Origin: Pseudarthrobacter sp. NamE2 | GTDB taxonomy: Bacteria > Actinomycetota > Actinomycetes > Actinomycetales > Micrococcaceae | DNA length: 64,000 nt | Assembly: GCF_005796205.1 (NCBI RefSeq) | Contig: NZ_VAHN01000008.1 | Span: forward strand, 1 to 64,000 | Direction: 5' to 3' | Shown: positions 8,500 through 16,653 of the stretch, piece by piece | Layout: each line of letters opens with the position of its first letter | How positions within the stretch are numbered: the first letter of the stretch is position 1 | The notes under the pieces: model-generated | What the model saw: only the letters and a program-made list of their open reading frames with translations | What the model was told of the DNA's origin: nothing | Databases searched by the model: none | Translations under genes and position numbers: made by a program

Positions 8500-10584
8500 G
8501 TGACCCAGCTCATCACCACGGAACTGGTCGAACTCGACCAGAACCTGGGCAACGCGCCCGAGTCGGTGATCCGGCACCTGGCCAGCAAGGTTGCTGCCGC
8601 CGGACGCGCAACCGAGGTTGAAGGCCTCTTCGCCGACGCTTACGCCCGGGAACAGAAAACGGCCACGGGCATCCCGGGCGGCATCGCCATCCCGCACTGC
8701 CGTTCGGCTGCCGTCACGGAGCCCACCCTCGCCATGGCCCGCCTCAACCCCAAGGTGGACTTCGGTGCCAAGGACGGCCCTGCTGACCTGATCTTCTTCA
8801 TCGCCGCCCCTGACGGCGCGGACCAGGAGCACCTGAAGCTCCTGTCCAAGTTGGCCCGCTCCCTCATCAAGAAGGACTTCACCGCGGCCCTGCGCGGTGC
8901 CTCCTCCGAGGCGGAAATCGTTGAACTGGTGGACGGCGCCCTGGCCGACAAGCCGGCTGCGCATGCAGCCGCAACCCCCAATGCCGCCGCGTCCGCCGGT
9001 GCCGGTTCCGGCAGGCTGAACGCCACCGGCCACTCCGGAGCGTCGGCAGTAGCTGCCTCAGGCGACGGGGGCGGCCACACGGGTCCCAAGCGGCTCGTTG
9101 CCGTCACGGCATGCCCCACCGGCATCGCGCACACCTACATGGCCGCCGACTCCCTCGTGGCAGCGGCTAAGGAAGCCGGCGTGGACCTGCAGGTGGAAAC
9201 CCAGGGTTCCTCCGGCGCCAAGCCGCTGGACCCGGCCGTGATCGCCGCCGCTGACGCCGTGATCTTCGCTGTGGACGTGGACGTGCGCGGCAAGGAGCGT
9301 TTCGCCGGCAAGCCGGTGGTCAACGCCCCGGTCAAACGCGGCATCGACGAACCCGCAAAGATGGTCCAGGAAGCCCTCGCGGCAGCGACGGATCCGCACG
9401 CACGCCGGGTTGCGCACTTTGGCGCGGAGGAGCAGGCCGAGCAGGCGGAAGCCGAAAAGGGCGAGCACATCGGCCAGAAGCTGAAGCGGGCCCTGCTGAC
9501 CGGCGTCAGTTACATGATCCCGTTCGTTGCCGGCGGCGGCCTCCTCATCGCCCTGGGCTTCCTGCTGGCGGGATTCGACATCGCCCTCGGCACCAAAGCC
9601 AACGACATCCTGGCCAACAACACCCTGTTCAACCTTCCGGACGGCAACCTCGCGCTGTACCTGGGCACGGTGGCCTTCAAGATCGGCGCGTTGTCCATGG
9701 GCTTCCTGGTCCCGGCTCTTGCAGGCTATATCGCCTATGCCATCGCCGACCGCCCCGGCATCGCTCCCGGTTTCGTGGCCGGAGCCGTTGCCGCCTTCAT
9801 GAATGCCGGTTTCCTCGGCGGTATCGTAGGCGGCCTGCTGGCGGGCTACATCGCCCACGTGATCGGCACCTGGCAGGTCCCGCGCTGGCTGCGCGGCCTG
9901 ATGCCCGTGGTCATCATTCCGCTGCTGGCCTCCATCGTGGCGTCCGGTGCGATGTTCCTGTTCTTGGGCGGACCCATCGCCGGGCTCACCCTTGGACTGA
10001 ACAACTGGCTGTCCGGCATGACCGGTGCGTCCGCCGTCGTCCTGGGCATCATCCTGGGCCTCATGATGTGCTTCGACCTCGGCGGCCCCGTGAACAAGGT
10101 GGCCTACGCCTTCGCCGTCGCTGGCCTGGGTGCCGGCAGCGCCACCAACCAGGCACCGTGGCAGATCATGGCCACCGTCATGGCGGCCGGCATGGTCCCG
10201 CCGCTGGCCATGGCCCTTGCCACCGTCCTGGACAAGAAGCTGTTCAGCCTGGCCGAGCGCGAAAACGGCAAGGCCGCCTGGCTGCTGGGCGCGTCCTTCA
10301 TCTCCGAAGGCGCCATCCCGTTCGCGGCTGCCGACCCGCTGCGCGTCATCCCGGCCAGCATGGTGGGCGGCGCCCTGACCGGCGCGCTGACCATGGCCTT
10401 CAACGTCACCTCGCAGGCACCCCACGGCGGCATCTTCGTGTTCTTCGCCATCGGCAACGTGCTGATGTTCATCATCTCGATCATCGCCGGCGCAATCGTC
10501 AGCGCGCTGGCTGTCATTGCACTGAAGCGCTGGGCAGCCCCCAAGTCCACTGCTACGGTGGAAACCGTCCCAGCAACGGTCTGA
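8500..10584 (+). CDS. fruA: PTS fructose permease, EIIA-EIIB-EIIC fusion
   Basis: 694 residues from GTG at 8500, which follows the fruK stop and an AAAGGA site. The longer frame upstream runs inside fruK and is not used. An N-terminal EIIA domain has phospho-acceptor H66 in IPHCRS. An Ala/Gly-rich linker and an EIIB domain follow, with C205 in VTACPTGIAHTYMAA. The EIIC membrane domain begins near residue 325 (GVSYMIPFVAGGG) and has about eight to ten helices and EGAIPFAAADP. It imports fructose as fructose 1-phosphate at the cell membrane, with phosphate from the HPr encoded downstream. Confidence 0.94.
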   Translation: MTQLITTELVELDQNLGNAPESVIRHLASKVAAAGRATEVEGLFADAYAREQKTATGIPGGIAIPHCRSAAVTEPTLAMARLNPKVDFGAKDGPADLIFFIAAPDGADQEHLKLLSKLARSLIKKDFTAALRGASSEAEIVELVDGALADKPAAHAAATPNAAASAGAGSGRLNATGHSGASAVAASGDGGGHTGPKRLVAVTACPTGIAHTYMAADSLVAAAKEAGVDLQVETQGSSGAKPLDPAVIAAADAVIFAVDVDVRGKERFAGKPVVNAPVKRGIDEPAKMVQEALAAATDPHARRVAHFGAEEQAEQAEAEKGEHIGQKLKRALLTGVSYMIPFVAGGGLLIALGFLLAGFDIALGTKANDILANNTLFNLPDGNLALYLGTVAFKIGALSMGFLVPALAGYIAYAIADRPGIAPGFVAGAVAAFMNAGFLGGIVGGLLAGYIAHVIGTWQVPRWLRGLMPVVIIPLLASIVASGAMFLFLGGPIAGLTLGLNNWLSGMTGASAVVLGIILGLMMCFDLGGPVNKVAYAFAVAGLGAGSATNQAPWQIMATVMAAGMVPPLAMALATVLDKKLFSLAERENGKAAWLLGASFISEGAIPFAAADPLRVIPASMVGGALTGALTMAFNVTSQAPHGGIFVFFAIGNVLMFIISIIAGAIVSALAVIALKRWAAPKSTATVETVPATV

Positions 10585-10642
10585 CACGGTCACCAATTAC
10601 CTACCGGCCTGCACCAGCAAGCCGAACGACAAAGGAGCAACA

Positions 10643-10921
10643 ATGCCAGAACGCACCGCAACCGTCGCCAGCCGCGTGGGCCTGCACGCCCGCCCTGCCG
10701 CCATCTTTGCCGAGGCAGCCGGAGAGTTCGACCTGGACATCACCATCGCCAAGGAAGGCGAGCCGGCCGACGAGGCCATGGATGCCGCCAGCATCCTGTC
10801 CCTCATGAGCCTGGGCGCCTCGCATGGTGACGTGGTGGTCCTCCGGGCCGAGGGCGACGGCGCGGACGCCGCTCTGGAACGCCTGGTCCAGATCCTCGAA
10901 ACGGACCACGACGCCGAGTAG
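10643..10921 (+). CDS. ptsH: Phosphocarrier protein HPr
   Basis: 92 residues. The active-site motif is VGLHARPA with phospho-acceptor H15. The regulatory-serine helix appears as ASILSLMSLG, with S50 at the usual Ser46 place. HPr passes phosphate from enzyme I to EIIA domains. Its place 58 bp after fruA, with its own AAAGGAG site, suggests it is co-transcribed with the fructose operon. No enzyme I gene lies in the window. Confidence 0.95.
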   Translation: MPERTATVASRVGLHARPAAIFAEAAGEFDLDITIAKEGEPADEAMDAASILSLMSLGASHGDVVVLRAEGDGADAALERLVQILETDHDAE

Positions 10922-10952
10922 CAGCAGCGGTGCCTTGGGCGCCTTACCTGCG

Positions 10953-10997
10953 GCCGCCGTCGGGCTTTCCCTTCCTGGGGACATGCCCGACGGCGGC
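10953..10997 (+). terminator. Hairpin terminator after HPr
   Basis: Perfect 13-bp arms at 10953-10965 and 10985-10997, 31 bp after the HPr stop and with a 19-nt loop. It ends the fructose operon, together with the second palindrome at 11042-11091. Confidence 0.65.
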
Positions 10998-11041
10998 TGC
11001 CGCGTTTAAGTGCCGCCCCCACCTTCCACGCCCCCAAAGCA

Positions 11042-11091
11042 GGTAGCAGTAGCTGTCGTTTTGAGCGCCCAAAACGACAGCTACTGCTACC
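11042..11091. terminator. Long perfect palindrome between convergent genes
   Basis: Perfect 22-bp arms (11042-11063 and 11070-11091) around 6 nt. The left arm begins GGTAGCAGTAGCTGTCGTTT. It lies between convergent HPr and the methyltransferase, 48 bp from the latter's stop, so it may terminate both strands. The sequence is unrelated to the 65-bp elements, but the design (very long exact arms) is alike. Confidence 0.65.
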
Positions 11092-11138
11092 CAGTTGGGA
11101 GGGGTGGGGGGTCAGCGGCGGTCAGCGGGCGCGTGCCG

Positions 11139-11984
11139 TCATTGCGCCTTCCTGGCCGTGAACAGCAGGTACTCCCACTCCATCTGGAAGGGGGTGTCAC
11201 CGTGCGCGTCACCAAAGGAATCGGCCAGTTTCGTGAGTGCCTCGTCGAGTTCCCTGGCTTTGTCCTTGTCCTCGCCAATGAACTTGTAGACGGAGATGGT
11301 GGGGCCGTAATGGGACTTGAAGTAGCGGACAAAGTCCCCGGGCTGGTGGAAGCTCCGCACCGCCAGTGTCTGCTTGCGGGCCTTGGCGTCCGTGATCCTG
11401 TTGCCCAGCAGTTCCCGGACGTGGTCCTCGCTCCCCCACAGTGGCGCGGGCTGGGCTCCGGGCGGGGGCGGCGGGGCGAAGGGCTTCATGGTGGCGAACA
11501 TCTGGCCGATGAAACCTTCGGGGGTCCAGCTCAGCAGCCCGATGGTGCCGCCGGGTTTGCATACCCGGACCAGTTCGTCGGCGGCCGCCTGGTGGTGCGG
11601 CGCGAACATCACGCCAAGGCAGGACATGACGGTGTCGAACTCGCCGTCGCCGTAGGGCAGCGCCTCGGCGTCCGCCTCCTGCCAGTCCAGGCTGACTCCC
11701 CTGTTGGCTGCTTCCCGGCGTCCGGCCTCGAACAGCTCCGGCGTCAAGTCGCTGGCCACCACGCGGGCACCCATCATGGCTGCCGGAATGGCGGCGTTTC
11801 CCGAGCCGGCCGCGACGTCCAGCACCCGGTGCCGGGATGTGATTCCCGACGCTTCCACCAGGACGGCTCCCAGTTCCAGGAGAATTTCATCCGCCAGCGC
11901 CGGATAGTCGCCCGAGGCCCACATAGCCCGGTGCTTCTGCTTGAGCGCCCGGTCCGCCTCCACCGTGTCCGTTTGGTCGTTCAT
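11139..11984 (-). CDS. Class I SAM-dependent methyltransferase (UbiE-like)
   Basis: 281 residues. Motif I is VLDVAAGSGNAAIPAA (residues about 50-65). An acidic motif II follows in ARVVASDLTPELFEAG, and then DTVMSCLGVMFAPH. The UbiE/ArsM-like Methyltransf_11 core is complete. The C-terminal half is typical of the family's substrate region but does not reveal the acceptor. It stands alone, convergent to the fructose operon. Confidence 0.82.
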   Translation of the reverse strand: MNDQTDTVEADRALKQKHRAMWASGDYPALADEILLELGAVLVEASGITSRHRVLDVAAGSGNAAIPAAMMGARVVASDLTPELFEAGRREAANRGVSLDWQEADAEALPYGDGEFDTVMSCLGVMFAPHHQAAADELVRVCKPGGTIGLLSWTPEGFIGQMFATMKPFAPPPPPGAQPAPLWGSEDHVRELLGNRITDAKARKQTLAVRSFHQPGDFVRYFKSHYGPTISVYKFIGEDKDKARELDEALTKLADSFGDAHGDTPFQMEWEYLLFTARKAQ

Positions 11985-12104
11985 GTCCGCGCCCCTCTAC
12001 CGTGTCCGTTCAGGATGAGTGACAGCACGCTGTTTGCCACAGCGGAGGCTGTGATGCGACCCATTGTGAACGCGGGGCTCCGGGCTGTAAAGGGACCTGC
12101 CGGA

Positions 12105-13250
12105 TTAAGCGGGTTTTCGGGTTCTGGTGGTGCTTGACTTGGCAGCCGTCTTGCCCGCGGTGGTCTTGGTGCCCTCAGATTTTGCTGCGGTTGATTTGGA
12201 GGCTGTGCTCTTTGACGCGGCGGCCTTAGACGCCGTGCTCTTTGCCGTGGTCCCGGTATCCGAGGACTTTGACGCGGTGGACCGCGTGCCCGTGGACCGT
12301 GTCCCGGTGGATTTGGACCCGGTCTTGGATTCGGCGGTTTTCGCCGTGGCCTTGGCTGCAGTTGTCCTGGTTCCGGACGCCTTGCGGGCGGGTTTCGCCG
12401 GCTCTTCTTCGGTGTCCGCTTCCTCCTGGTCCGAGTCGTCGGAAGCAGCAGCTGCGGGTCCGCCGGCGCGTTTCTTGTCCAGGCTCCGCTTGAGGGCTTC
12501 CATCAGGTCGATGACCTCGCCCTTGCCGCCTTCGCCGGCCTCCACACCGAAAGTCTCTTCCGTGTCCAGGGACTCGCCCTGCTCGAGCTTGGCGTCGATA
12601 AGGGTGCGCAGCTGGACCTGGTAATCGTCCGTGAAGGTATCGGGTTCGAAGTCCGCAGCCATGGACTCCACCAGGGCCGCCGACATTTCGCGCTCCTGCG
12701 GCGAAATCTTGATGGACGTGTCCAGGGCAGGGAAGTTCGCTTCGCGCACCTCGTCCGGCCACAGCAGGGACTGGAGCACCAGGACGTCATCCTTGATCCG
12801 CAGCGCACCCAGCCGGGTCTTCTCCCGGAGCGCGAACTGCACTATGGCCACCCGGTCGGTGTCCTCCAGGGCACGTCGCAGCAGCACGTAGGCCTTGGGC
12901 GACTTGGAGTCGGGTTCCAGGTAGTAGCTCTTCTCGAACATCATGGGTTCTAGCTGTTCGGACGGGACGAACTGCACCACTTCGATCTCATGGCTGTTCT
13001 CCGCGGGAATGGCCTTGAGCTCGTCCTTGGTCAGCACCACCGTGCGGCCGTCTTCCTCGTAGGCCTTCTCGATGTCCGAGTAGTCAACCACCTCGCCGCA
13101 CACCTCGCACCGGCGCTGGTAGCGGATCCGGCCGGCGTCGGCATTGTGAACCTGGTGCAGACTGATGTCATGATCCTCAGTGGCGCTGTAGACCTTCACC
13201 GGCACGTTCACCAGTCCGAACGCGATGGCACCCTTCCAGATGGCTCTCAT
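12105..13250 (-). CDS. ku: Ku protein, non-homologous end joining
   Basis: 381 residues from ATG at 13250 (MRAIWKGAIAFGLVNVPV, the invariant bacterial Ku start). The longer frame upstream overlaps ligD and is rejected. The Ku core (about 260 residues) includes a CEVCGE zinc-like pair and ends near LMEALKRSL. A low-complexity tail of about 110 residues follows, rich in Lys, Ser, Thr and Ala (repeats of the type STASKS). It binds double-strand DNA ends as a homodimer and recruits LigD. The gene is divergent from ligD with 40 bp between starts. The basic tail probably binds DNA (known for several actinobacterial Kus). Confidence 0.94.
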   Translation of the reverse strand: MRAIWKGAIAFGLVNVPVKVYSATEDHDISLHQVHNADAGRIRYQRRCEVCGEVVDYSDIEKAYEEDGRTVVLTKDELKAIPAENSHEIEVVQFVPSEQLEPMMFEKSYYLEPDSKSPKAYVLLRRALEDTDRVAIVQFALREKTRLGALRIKDDVLVLQSLLWPDEVREANFPALDTSIKISPQEREMSAALVESMAADFEPDTFTDDYQVQLRTLIDAKLEQGESLDTEETFGVEAGEGGKGEVIDLMEALKRSLDKKRAGGPAAAASDDSDQEEADTEEEPAKPARKASGTRTTAAKATAKTAESKTGSKSTGTRSTGTRSTASKSSDTGTTAKSTASKAAASKSTASKSTAAKSEGTKTTAGKTAAKSSTTRTRKPA

Positions 13251-13290
13251 TCCTACAGTCAACATCAGACCGGGCCGGAGGTGAAGCCCC

Positions 13291-15792
13291 GTGGCCGGCA
13301 GTAAGGAACGTGTCCGGGTTGCAGGACGTGAACTCTCGGTCACCAACCTGGACAAGATCATCTATCCGGAGACCGGCACCACCAAGGCGGACGTGCTTGC
13401 CTACTACGCCGCCGTCGCCCACGTCCTCATTCCCGCCGCCGCGAACCGGCCAGCCACCCGCAAGCGCTGGGTCAACGGCGTGGGCACGCATGAGAAGCCC
13501 GGGGAAGTCTTTTTCCAGAAGAACCTGGACGACTCCGCGCCCGGCTGGCTCCCCCGGGCGGCAATCACACACAAAGACAGAACCATCTTCTACCCGCTGG
13601 TCAACGACCCCGCCACGCTGACGTGGTTCGGGCAGATCAACTCCCTGGAGGTCCACGTGCCGCAGTGGCGGGTGGATTCCCACGGGAACCAGCTGAACCC
13701 GGACCGGCTGGTCCTGGACCTGGACCCCGGCGAAGGCGCGGGCCTGCCCGAGTGCCGGGAGGTGGCCCTCCTGGCACGGGACATCCTGCAGGATGTGGGG
13801 CTGGACCCGGTCCCGGTCACCAGCGGCAGCAAGGGCATCCACCTGTACGCGGCCCTGGACGGGACGCAGACCTCGGACCAAATTTCCGCCTTTGCCCGTG
13901 AGCTTGCCCGGGCCCTCGAAGCAGACCACCCGGACCTCGCCGTCAGCGACATGAAGAAAACGCTCCGCAAGGGCAAGGTGCTGGTGGACTGGAGCCAGAA
14001 CAACGCCGCCAAGACCACCATCGTGCCCTACTCCCTGCGCGGCCGTCCCACACCGATGGTCGCGGCGCCCCGGACGTGGCGCGAAGTCAGTTCACCGCAG
14101 CTCAAGCACCTGGACTACCACGAGGTGATGCGGCGGGTGCGGGACGGCAAGGACCCGTTTGCCGCCGTCGTCCAGGCCTCGGGACATCCCGCGGACACAC
14201 ACGTGGACATTGGGGCCGCCAACCCGCGCCTGGCGAAATACCGTTCCATGCGCGATCCGAAGGCGACGCCCGAGCCGTTCAGCGGCGCGGCCGGCAGCGG
14301 TGACGCGTTCGTCATCCAGGAGCACCACGCAAGCCGGCTCCACTACGACCTGCGCCTGGAGCACGAAGGCGTCCTGGTGTCCTGGGCCCTGCCCAAGGGA
14401 ATCCCGGAGTCCGGCGGCAAGAACCACCTGGCCGTCCAGACCGAGGACCATCCCATGGACTACCTCACGTTCCACGGAACCATCCCCAAAGGGGAGTACG
14501 GCGCCGGTGAGATGACCATCTGGGACACCGGCACGTACGAACTGCACAAGTGGATTGCCGGCAAGGAGGTCATCGTCACGCTCACCGGGTCCGAAGGCGG
14601 CGGCCTGGGCGGAATAAAGAAAAAGGTTGCCCTGATCCACACCGGCCGCGGGCAGGGCAAGGACGCCGAGGGGCAGTGGCTCATCCACCTCATGGACAGG
14701 GAACACCAGGGCGGACGACGGCGGCACGCGCCGGCCGCTGCGGAGCCGGCGGAGAGTGCCGGGGAACCAGTGGAAGAGGCCGCCAAACCTGCGGAGCGCT
14801 CCGAACCCGGGACGGCTCCCGCCGTTGCTCCGTCCCCCGACGAGTTCCGGCCCATGATGGCCACCTCCGGCGACACCGCGGACCTGCAGGGCAGCGACTG
14901 GCAGTTCGAACTGAAGTGGGACGGGGTCCGGGCCATCCTGGTGGCCGACGAGCACAAGGTGCGGATCTTCAGCCGCAACGGCAACGACGTCACCAGGACC
15001 TACCCCGAGGTGACGGACCGCTCCTGCTGGCCCCCGCAGCCGTTCGTCGCCGATGGCGAGATCATCGCACCGGGGCCCGGCGGCAGGCCCGACTTCGGCC
15101 TCCTGCAGGGACGCATGAAGCTCACCCGGCCCGCCGACGTCGCACGTGCCCGCACGGCCATTCCCATCAGGCTGGTCCTTTTCGATCTGCTGTACGACGG
15201 CGGGACTGACCTCCGGAAGCTCCCGCTGCGGAAACGCCGCCGGCTCCTTGAGGAGTTCTACGTGCCCTCGGACTGTCCCGTCGACCTGTCGATGGTGCTG
15301 GAGGAGCCGGTGGAGCACATTCTGGACAGCGCCCAGGAGCTGGGCCTCGAAGGTGTGATGGCCAAGCGGACGGACAGCAGGTATGTCAGCGGGCAGCGGA
15401 CCCGCACCTGGATCAAGCTGAAAATTGAGCAGACCCAGGAGGTGGTGGTGGGCGGCTGGCGGCCGGGGAAGGGCGGCCGGGAGGAAACCGTCGGCTCACT
15501 CCTGGTGGGGATCCCCGACGGCGACAAACTGCAGTACGTGGGCCGCGTGGGCAGCGGCTTCAGCGCCCGGGAGCTGGCCGAACTGCGGCAGGACATGGAG
15601 CGACTGGCCCGTAAGACGTCCCCGTTCCATGATGTTCCCCGCCCGGATTCGGCTGACGCCCACTGGGTGGCGCCGCAACTGGTGGGCGAGGTGACCTACA
15701 GCGAGTGGACCGGACCGGGGCGGCTGCGGCATCCGCGGTGGCGGGGCTGGCGGCTGGACAAGGACCCGTCCGAGGTGGTCCGCGAAGCATAA
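13291..15792 (+). CDS. ligD: ATP-dependent DNA ligase LigD (polymerase-phosphoesterase-ligase)
   Basis: 833 residues with three domains in the mycobacterial order. The N-terminal primase-like polymerase covers about 1-300 (LDKIIYPETG, LVLDLDPGEG with catalytic aspartates, DWSQNN). The 3'-phosphoesterase covers about 330-480 (H345/H346 in QEHHASRLHYDLRLE). The C-terminal ATP ligase has nucleophile K542 in ELKWDGVRA, DGEI and EGVMAKR, followed by an OB fold. It starts with GTG at 13291 after GGAGGTGA. It fills and seals ends brought together by Ku. Confidence 0.95.
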   Translation: MAGSKERVRVAGRELSVTNLDKIIYPETGTTKADVLAYYAAVAHVLIPAAANRPATRKRWVNGVGTHEKPGEVFFQKNLDDSAPGWLPRAAITHKDRTIFYPLVNDPATLTWFGQINSLEVHVPQWRVDSHGNQLNPDRLVLDLDPGEGAGLPECREVALLARDILQDVGLDPVPVTSGSKGIHLYAALDGTQTSDQISAFARELARALEADHPDLAVSDMKKTLRKGKVLVDWSQNNAAKTTIVPYSLRGRPTPMVAAPRTWREVSSPQLKHLDYHEVMRRVRDGKDPFAAVVQASGHPADTHVDIGAANPRLAKYRSMRDPKATPEPFSGAAGSGDAFVIQEHHASRLHYDLRLEHEGVLVSWALPKGIPESGGKNHLAVQTEDHPMDYLTFHGTIPKGEYGAGEMTIWDTGTYELHKWIAGKEVIVTLTGSEGGGLGGIKKKVALIHTGRGQGKDAEGQWLIHLMDREHQGGRRRHAPAAAEPAESAGEPVEEAAKPAERSEPGTAPAVAPSPDEFRPMMATSGDTADLQGSDWQFELKWDGVRAILVADEHKVRIFSRNGNDVTRTYPEVTDRSCWPPQPFVADGEIIAPGPGGRPDFGLLQGRMKLTRPADVARARTAIPIRLVLFDLLYDGGTDLRKLPLRKRRRLLEEFYVPSDCPVDLSMVLEEPVEHILDSAQELGLEGVMAKRTDSRYVSGQRTRTWIKLKIEQTQEVVVGGWRPGKGGREETVGSLLVGIPDGDKLQYVGRVGSGFSARELAELRQDMERLARKTSPFHDVPRPDSADAHWVAPQLVGEVTYSEWTGPGRLRHPRWRGWRLDKDPSEVVREA

Positions 15793-15839
15793 GCGACGGT
15801 TCCGGCTGGTGATTTTGACCCGGACACTCCCCCTGGACG

Positions 15840-15888
15840 CGCAAATTCCCTGGCGGCCCCTACATGTTGGGGCGCCAGGGAATTTGCG
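15840..15888. terminator. Long palindrome between convergent genes
   Basis: Perfect 16-bp arms (15840-15855 and 15873-15888). Inside them CCCC (15857-15860) pairs with GGGG (15869-15872) after one bulged base, leaving an 8-nt loop. It lies 48 bp after the ligD stop and 16 bp from the stop of the convergent small gene, so it probably terminates both. Confidence 0.7.
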
Positions 15889-15903
15889 TGTCGCTGTGGG
15901 AGG

Positions 15904-16152
15904 TCAGGACGAGTGCGGCATCTGCGGCCGGCCCGTCCGGTGAACGGCGGTCACTGCGGCCTCATGGCCCATGCGTCCCGTGCCGGCTGCGCGTTCCTTG
16001 GGATGGCGCCGCTTGCCGTTGCCGTCCGGCCATGAATTCTGCCGGGGCATGCCCGCCGCGCCCAGGGGAGCCGGTCCGGGCAGGTCGGGGTTGTTCATTG
16101 CCGCCGCAAGGTGGTTTATAACCTCGGGTTTGATGCGGTGTTCGTCAGCCAT
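15904..16152 (-). CDS. Small hypothetical protein
   Basis: 82 residues from ATG at 16152, behind a GGAAGGAA-type site on the minus strand. It is hydrophilic and basic, rich in Pro, Gly, His and Arg (MADEHRIKPEVINHLAAAMN at the start, then PGPAPLGAAGMPRQNSW). No membrane segment or known motif was seen. The good ribosome site and a terminator at its end support a real gene. The function is unknown. Confidence 0.55.
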   Translation of the reverse strand: MADEHRIKPEVINHLAAAMNNPDLPGPAPLGAAGMPRQNSWPDGNGKRRHPKERAAGTGRMGHEAAVTAVHRTGRPQMPHSS

Positions 16153-16653
16153 TTTTCTTCCTTTCCGCGATGAAACGAAGTACTGCGGTATGCGGCACGT
16201 ACGCCGCGTTGCCGGATCTCCGGCGGACTCTTCCATGGAAGCCTGCCGATGCAGGCTTCAAGCGTGTTTCGGCATTTGGCGCACTGGCGGCTCGAGGCCC
16301 TGCCGCGCGCGCCGTTGCTACTCGAAAAGAAGGGTTTCCATTGCTCAACCATAGGCACCGCGAAACCGCCTGTGAACCCCTTCCGGGAAGGCAAAAACCT
16401 CCCGAAAACCCCGCCTCTGCCCCCGGGCAGTAAAAAAATTCGGTAACGATGGTCACACAGCGCCGAAACCCTTGAACTGGCGCGGGAAAAGCGGGGTAAG
16501 GAGCCGCGGAAGAGGGCCCTAAACCGGTGCCAAAAGGGTCGATACTACGGCATTCCGCCGCCGGGCGCCATGGGAATCCCGTAAAATTGATGGCCTGCCC
16601 GGAGCGGGGCAGCCACAAGTCGCAAGCAAATGACCTCCACAGGAGCGGCCCAA
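16153..16653. other. Intergenic region with no recognised gene
   Basis: 501 bp between divergent genes. It contains a hairpin with perfect 9-bp arms at 16238-16246 and 16251-16259 (loop CGAT) and a short A-rich stretch near 16431-16440. Open frames here on both strands lack ribosome sites and family features. Both flanking promoters presumably lie here. Confidence 0.45.

Noticed and set aside
9058..10596. 512-residue open frame antisense to fruA
   Set aside because: Gly/His/Asp-rich text without family motifs, directly opposite a certain PTS gene. High GC makes long antisense frames common here. The same applies to 1533-3347, 16684-18579, 14092-15318 and 24400-25794.
16170..16446. Frames in the 16.2-16.6 kb gap
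   Set aside because: No ribosome sites, no conserved features, overlapping on both strands.
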